Shown piece after piece: positions 5,466 through 8,274 of a stretch of DNA of 8,274 nt. The notes under the pieces are model-generated. The model saw nothing but the letters and a program-made list of their open reading frames with translations, had not been told where the DNA came from and made no database searches. A program made the position numbers and the translations under genes. Source of the stretch: an uncultured Christensenellaceae bacterium (lineage in GTDB: Bacteria > Bacillota > Clostridia > Christensenellales > CAG-138); assembly GCA_902475645.1 (NCBI GenBank), contig CABSAH010000076.1, forward strand, positions 1 to 8,274. Reading direction: 5' to 3'. Within the stretch, counting starts at the first letter, position 1, and every line of letters starts with the position of its first letter.

Positions 5466-5515
5466 AAACGGCACTGCACCCCCTTTCCGCAAACATCAAC
5501 ATTGTTTATATATGA

Positions 5516-5543
5516 ATTTTACCATTTTGTCGGCATTTTGCAA
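5516..5543 (-). promoter_or_regulatory. Promoter of the amidase-lipoprotein operon
   Basis: On the minus strand TTGCAA (5543-5538, 4 of 6 to -35) is followed after 16 bases by TAAAAT (5521-5516, 5 of 6), with TGG in front making it an extended -10. It lies in the 73-base gap after clpC. A weak inverted repeat GGCATT/AATGCC (5532-5537 with 5553-5558) overlaps its upstream half and has no T tract, so I do not call it a clpC terminator. Read-through from clpC is possible. Confidence 0.55.
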
Positions 5544-5565
5544 TATTTTTGTAATGCCCCAAATG

Positions 5566-7998
5566 TTAATTTTGTATGTCCACGCGCGTGAAGGCAAGCT
5601 TATCGGCTATAACCTCCATTTTTACCGTGTCGCCTATCGTTATTCTGCCAGATAGTATCTCCTCGCTCAGCGCGTCCTCAACCTGCTGCTGTATGGCGCG
5701 GCGCAGCGGGCGCGCGCCGTATTCGGGGTCGAACCCTTCGCGGCTTATAAGCCGTGCAGCGTCGTCGGTAACGATCAGCTCAATCCTGCGCTCCTTAAGC
5801 CGCTTCGCAACGCTTTTCAGCATCAGCTTTGCTATGGCAAGCGTCTGTTCCTTTTCAAGCGGGTTGAAAAGCACTATTTCATCAACCCTGTTCAAAAACT
5901 CGGGCTTGAACGTGCGCTTCAGCTCGTTCGTCATGGTCTCGCGCGTGCGCTCCGCCTGCATGGCGTTCCTGTCCGCACCAAAGCCCAAAACGCTTGCCTT
6001 TGCCGCGCTCTGCGCGCCGGCGTTGCTGGTCATTATTATAACGGTGTTGCGGAAGTCCACGCTCCTGCCGCCGGAATCGGTCAGCCGTCCGTCCTCCAGC
6101 ACCTGAAGCAATAGATTGAAAACGTCCGTATGCGCCTTTTCTATTTCATCAAAAAGAATAACGCAGTACAGCTTGCGCCTTACGCGCTCGGTAAGCTGAC
6201 CGCCCTCGTCGTAGCCAACGTAGCCCGGCGGGGAGCCGATAAGCTTGCTTACGCTGTGCGGCTCCATATATTCGCTCATATCCAGCCGTATCATGGCGGA
6301 TTCGTCGCTGAACAGCGCGGAGGACAGCGCGCGGGCAAGCTCCGTTTTACCAACGCCCGTAGGCCCTAAAAATATAAATGAGCCTATCGGGCGGGAGGGG
6401 TCCTTCAAGCCCGCCCTTGCGCGGCGTATTGCGCGGGAAACGGCGCTTACAGCCTCGTCCTGGCCTATTATGCGCTCGTGCAGGCGCTGTTCAAGGTGCA
6501 GCAGCTTGTCCGTTTCGCTTTGGCTAAGCTCGCTTACGGGTATGCCTGTCCATGCGTTCACAACCTCCGCAATATCCTCCGCCGTAACGGTGCAGCGGTT
6601 GCCCTCGCGCTCCTTTTCCCAGTCCGCCTTTATCGATTCCATGCTTGCGCGGAGCGCCATCTCCTCATCGCGCACGGCGGCGGCGGTTTCGTAATCCTGC
6701 CTGCTTACGGCCTCCTCCTTTTGCTTCAGCAGCGTTTCAAGCTTTACCCGCAGCTTTTTCATGTCCGGCGGGGCATTGTATACCCTTAGCCTTACGCGGC
6801 TTGCGGCCTCGTCCATCAAATCTATTGCCTTGTCGGGCAGAAATCTGTCGGATATATAGCGCCAGCTAAGCTCAACCGCCGTATGCACCGCTTCATCCGT
6901 TATATGCGCCTTGTGGTGCGCCTCGTAGCGCTCCCTAAGCCCCAATAGTATCTCCTCGGCTTCCTCCTTTGAGGGTTCGCCCACGGTAACGGGCTGGAAC
7001 CGCCGCGCAAGCGCCGCGTCCTTTTCTATGTGCTTGCGGTATTCGCTCAGGCTCGTTGCGCCTATTATCTGTATCTCCCCGCGGGCAAGGGCGGGCTTTA
7101 GTATGTTTGCCGCGTCCACGCTGCCCTCGCTTGCGCCCGCGCCGACTATCGTATGCAGCTCGTCAATAAACAGTATTGTGTGCGCGTCCGCCCTAAGCTC
7201 CGCTATGGCGTTGTTTATGCGTTCCTCAAATTCGCCGCGGTATTTCGTGCCGGCTATCATGCTGGCAAGGTCAAGCGTAACTATGCGCCTGTCCCGCAGA
7301 AGCTCCGGTATTTTGCCGGATGCTATCTTCTGCGCAAGGCCCTCTATTATTGCGCTTTTGCCCACGCCCGGGTCGCCTATAAGCACGGGGTTGTTCTTGG
7401 TGCGGCGGGATAAAATCTGTATAACGCGCTCTATCTCCTTTTCGCGCCCTATAAGCGGGTCAAGCTCACCGTCCCGCGCAAGGCCGGTAAGGTCGCGCCC
7501 GTATTGATCAAGCACCGGCGTGCCGCTGCCCTCGCTCGTTACGCCCGCACCCTGCGCGCCCTGCTCGCTTTGGCCGGAGAGGAACGCCCTAAGCGTTGCA
7601 ATATCCGCGCCAAGATCCTCTATTATCCTTACGGCTACGGAATCGCGTTCCCTTAATATTGCAAGCAGTATATGCTCGGTTGAAATATAGTTTGCCTTCA
7701 TTGCCTTTGCTTCGTATAGGCTAAGCTCAAGTATCTTTTTTGTGCGCGGGGTATAGCCAAAGCTGTCCGTAAAATGATAATCACCGTGGCCCACAAGCTG
7801 CTCGCTCCGTTCAAGCACGCCGTCGGCGGTGATGCTGAATGCCGCAAGCGCGTGCGCCGCCGCTCCTTCGCCTTCGTTTATAAGCCCAAGCAAAAGATGC
7901 TCGCTGCCGACGTAATTGTGTCCCATGCTGCGCGCAGCCTCCTGCGCCAATGCCAGCGCCTTTTTTGCGCCCTCGCTGCATCTATCCGAAAAAGCCAT
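5566..7998 (-). CDS. clpC: ATP-dependent Clp protease ATP-binding subunit ClpC
   Basis: Hexameric AAA+ unfoldase that feeds proteins to ClpP in the cytoplasm; in low-GC Firmicutes it also reads phosphoarginine-tagged substrates. At 810 residues it is full length. Order: double Clp N repeat (about 1-145) with GSEHLLLGL and STEHILLAI, whose glutamates (E33, E108) match the phosphoarginine-binding positions by motif; NBD1 with Walker A GDPGVGKS (208-215), Walker B LFIDE (276-280) and arginine finger ALARRF (329-334); a UVR-like middle segment (about 419-455), characteristic of ClpC rather than ClpB; NBD2 with Walker A GPTGVGKT (545-552) and Walker B ILFDE (614-618); and an LGF tripeptide (671-673) at the ClpP-docking loop. 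ATG 7998 has AAGGAG with an 8-base spacer. It is monocistronic here: no ctsR, mcsA or mcsB precedes it. Confidence 0.97.
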   Translation of the reverse strand: MAFSDRCSEGAKKALALAQEAARSMGHNYVGSEHLLLGLINEGEGAAAHALAAFSITADGVLERSEQLVGHGDYHFTDSFGYTPRTKKILELSLYEAKAMKANYISTEHILLAILRERDSVAVRIIEDLGADIATLRAFLSGQSEQGAQGAGVTSEGSGTPVLDQYGRDLTGLARDGELDPLIGREKEIERVIQILSRRTKNNPVLIGDPGVGKSAIIEGLAQKIASGKIPELLRDRRIVTLDLASMIAGTKYRGEFEERINNAIAELRADAHTILFIDELHTIVGAGASEGSVDAANILKPALARGEIQIIGATSLSEYRKHIEKDAALARRFQPVTVGEPSKEEAEEILLGLRERYEAHHKAHITDEAVHTAVELSWRYISDRFLPDKAIDLMDEAASRVRLRVYNAPPDMKKLRVKLETLLKQKEEAVSRQDYETAAAVRDEEMALRASMESIKADWEKEREGNRCTVTAEDIAEVVNAWTGIPVSELSQSETDKLLHLEQRLHERIIGQDEAVSAVSRAIRRARAGLKDPSRPIGSFIFLGPTGVGKTELARALSSALFSDESAMIRLDMSEYMEPHSVSKLIGSPPGYVGYDEGGQLTERVRRKLYCVILFDEIEKAHTDVFNLLLQVLEDGRLTDSGGRSVDFRNTVIIMTSNAGAQSAAKASVLGFGADRNAMQAERTRETMTNELKRTFKPEFLNRVDEIVLFNPLEKEQTLAIAKLMLKSVAKRLKERRIELIVTDDAARLISREGFDPEYGARPLRRAIQQQVEDALSEEILSGRITIGDTVKMEVIADKLAFTRVDIQN

Positions 7999-8052
7999 TA
8001 TATCAGCTCCTTTTTGCCTTAAATATGCCGGATGGTATTCCGACCCAAGCTT

Positions 8053-8081
8053 ATTTTAGACTAAAACGGCAGCTGTATCAA
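8053..8081 (-). promoter_or_regulatory. Sigma-A promoter of clpC
   Basis: On the minus strand TTGATA (8081-8076, 5 of 6) and TAAAAT (8058-8053, 5 of 6) are separated by exactly 17 bases. The predicted start near 8046 gives a leader of about 48 bases. I find no CtsR heptad repeat (GGTCAAA type) and no CIRCE repeat around it, so the usual Firmicute heat-shock operators are not evident. Confidence 0.75.
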
Positions 8082-8084
8082 TCA

Positions 8085-8128
8085 TATAATATTAAATTGT
8101 GGTGAAAGTTGTATGTCTGTGGTATTAT
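8085..8128 (+). promoter_or_regulatory. Candidate promoters for the cysteine desulfurase gene
   Basis: Two -10 candidates are visible: a perfect TATAAT at 8085-8090 with no good -35, starting at about 8097, and an extended -10 TGGTATTAT at 8120-8128 with a poor -35, starting at about 8135. The first lies next to the clpC -35 on the other strand, so the divergent promoters would compete for the same stretch of DNA. Which one is used decides whether the small reading frame at 8113 is transcribed whole. Confidence 0.45.
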
Positions 8129-8223
8129 TTATATGCGCGCTTTTGTCCGTGCGCGCGTATATAACATATTGTGTAGGTAAGGGGGATGCATCGGCGTCCG
8201 CCTATACTACGAAACGGAAGTGA
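8113..8223 (+). CDS. Possible 36-residue leader peptide or small membrane protein
   Basis: An ATG at 8113 opens a 36-codon frame that ends with TGA four bases before the cysteine desulfurase ATG. The product starts with a hydrophobic stretch (MSVVLFICALLSVRAYITYC) and ends polar and basic (TTKRK), like a single-pass membrane peptide. GGTGA at 8101-8105 is complementary to the anti-Shine-Dalgarno and sits 7 bases upstream. Its position suggests translational coupling to the next gene. Against it: the region also holds a -10 candidate and a strong GC hairpin, which could alone explain the sequence, and I recognise no family. I rate it as possible only. Confidence 0.3.
   Translation: MSVVLFICALLSVRAYITYCVGKGDASASAYTTKRK
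8130..8161 (+). other. Very stable stem-loop in the cysteine desulfurase leader
   Basis: Bases 8130-8140 pair with 8151-8161 in a continuous 11-bp stem with one T-G pair; the inner six pairs are GCGCGC against GCGCGC. The loop is 10 bases (TTTTGTCCGT). No T tract follows, so it is not an intrinsic terminator. It could be an RNA-stabilising or regulatory leader hairpin, or a DNA inverted repeat bound by a regulator. Confidence 0.6.
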
Positions 8224-8227
8224 AACC

Positions 8228-8274
8228 ATGATATATTTAGACAACAGCGCAACAACGCGCACGCTGGACATAGC
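8228..8274 (+). CDS. Cysteine desulfurase (NifS/IscS family), N-terminal end only
   Basis: Only the first 15 codons are present before the window ends. They read MIYLDNSATT, then RTLDI, which is the conserved opening of NifS/IscS-type pyridoxal-phosphate cysteine desulfurases (usually YLDNAATT or YLDNSATT). These enzymes remove sulfur from cysteine for Fe-S clusters or tRNA thiolation. GGAAG at 8216-8220 lies 7 bases upstream of the ATG as a modest ribosome site. The subtype (NifS, IscS, SufS, or the ThiI-linked form common in Firmicutes) cannot be decided from this stub. Confidence 0.8.
   Translation, partial: MIYLDNSATTRTLDI

Noticed and set aside
5532..5558. Inverted repeat GGCATT/AATGCC after clpC considered as its terminator
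   Set aside because: Only 6 bp with a 15-base loop and no T tract on the minus strand; it overlaps a better-supported promoter.
5576..6106. 176-codon plus-strand frame opposite clpC, and similar ones at 6245-6694 and 7028-7507
   Set aside because: Ser-rich antisense shadows of a highly conserved AAA+ gene.
7999..8100. Search for CtsR and CIRCE operators before clpC
   Set aside because: No GGTCAAA-type tandem heptads and no TTAGCACTC/GAGTGCTAA repeat seen.
1..8274. Mobile elements, CRISPR arrays, tRNA or rRNA genes
   Set aside because: No transposase or integrase frame, no regular spaced repeats, and no tRNA or rRNA signature found on either strand by reading.

Overview
This window looks like chromosomal core sequence from an uncultured or little-studied member of the Clostridia (Firmicutes/Bacillota), possibly near the Christensenellales. 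The evidence is the gene set: YicC and Gmk-RpoZ, a folate-type ECF transporter S component behind a tetrahydrofolate riboswitch, a YaaL-BofA pair, ClpC, and a NifS-type cysteine desulfurase. Shine-Dalgarno sites are mostly strong AGGAGG types. Codon use mixes GC-rich codons (GCG, CGC) with a marked preference for ATA as the isoleucine codon. The lineage call is inference; no rRNA gene is present to fix it. I see no mobile element, CRISPR array, tRNA or rRNA.

Layout, left to right. Positions 1-892, plus strand: the last codons of yicC, then gmk and rpoZ, closed by a strong bidirectional terminator at 904-931. Positions 944-2068, minus strand: a glycerate kinase converging on that terminator, with a duplicated extended -10 promoter block behind it. 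Positions 2192-3543, plus strand: a sigma-A promoter, a THF riboswitch with an expression platform that can bury the ribosome binding site, folT, a DUF2508/YaaL protein, a BofA-family membrane protein and a terminator. Positions 3550-5543, minus strand: a two-gene operon of an exported N-acetylmuramoyl-L-alanine amidase and a lipoprotein whose start overlaps the amidase stop. Positions 5566-8081, minus strand: clpC with its own sigma-A promoter and no ctsR-mcsA-mcsB. Positions 8085-8274, plus strand: a divergent leader with a possible 36-codon peptide and a very stable hairpin, running into the start of a cysteine desulfurase gene.

Functionally this is housekeeping: GTP precursor supply and RNA polymerase assembly (gmk-rpoZ), glycerate entry into glycolysis (glxK), folate uptake under folate-sensing RNA control (folT), sporulation-linked envelope functions (YaaL/BofA and perhaps the amidase-lipoprotein pair), protein quality control (ClpC) and sulfur mobilisation (NifS-like).

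No wholly new system is evident. The points most worth attention are the folT riboswitch, which carries an extra GAAA-capped hairpin inside its core and has a traceable switching path; the coupled amidase-lipoprotein operon, which invites comparison with the CwlD-GerS pair of spore cortex modification; and the leader of the cysteine desulfurase gene.
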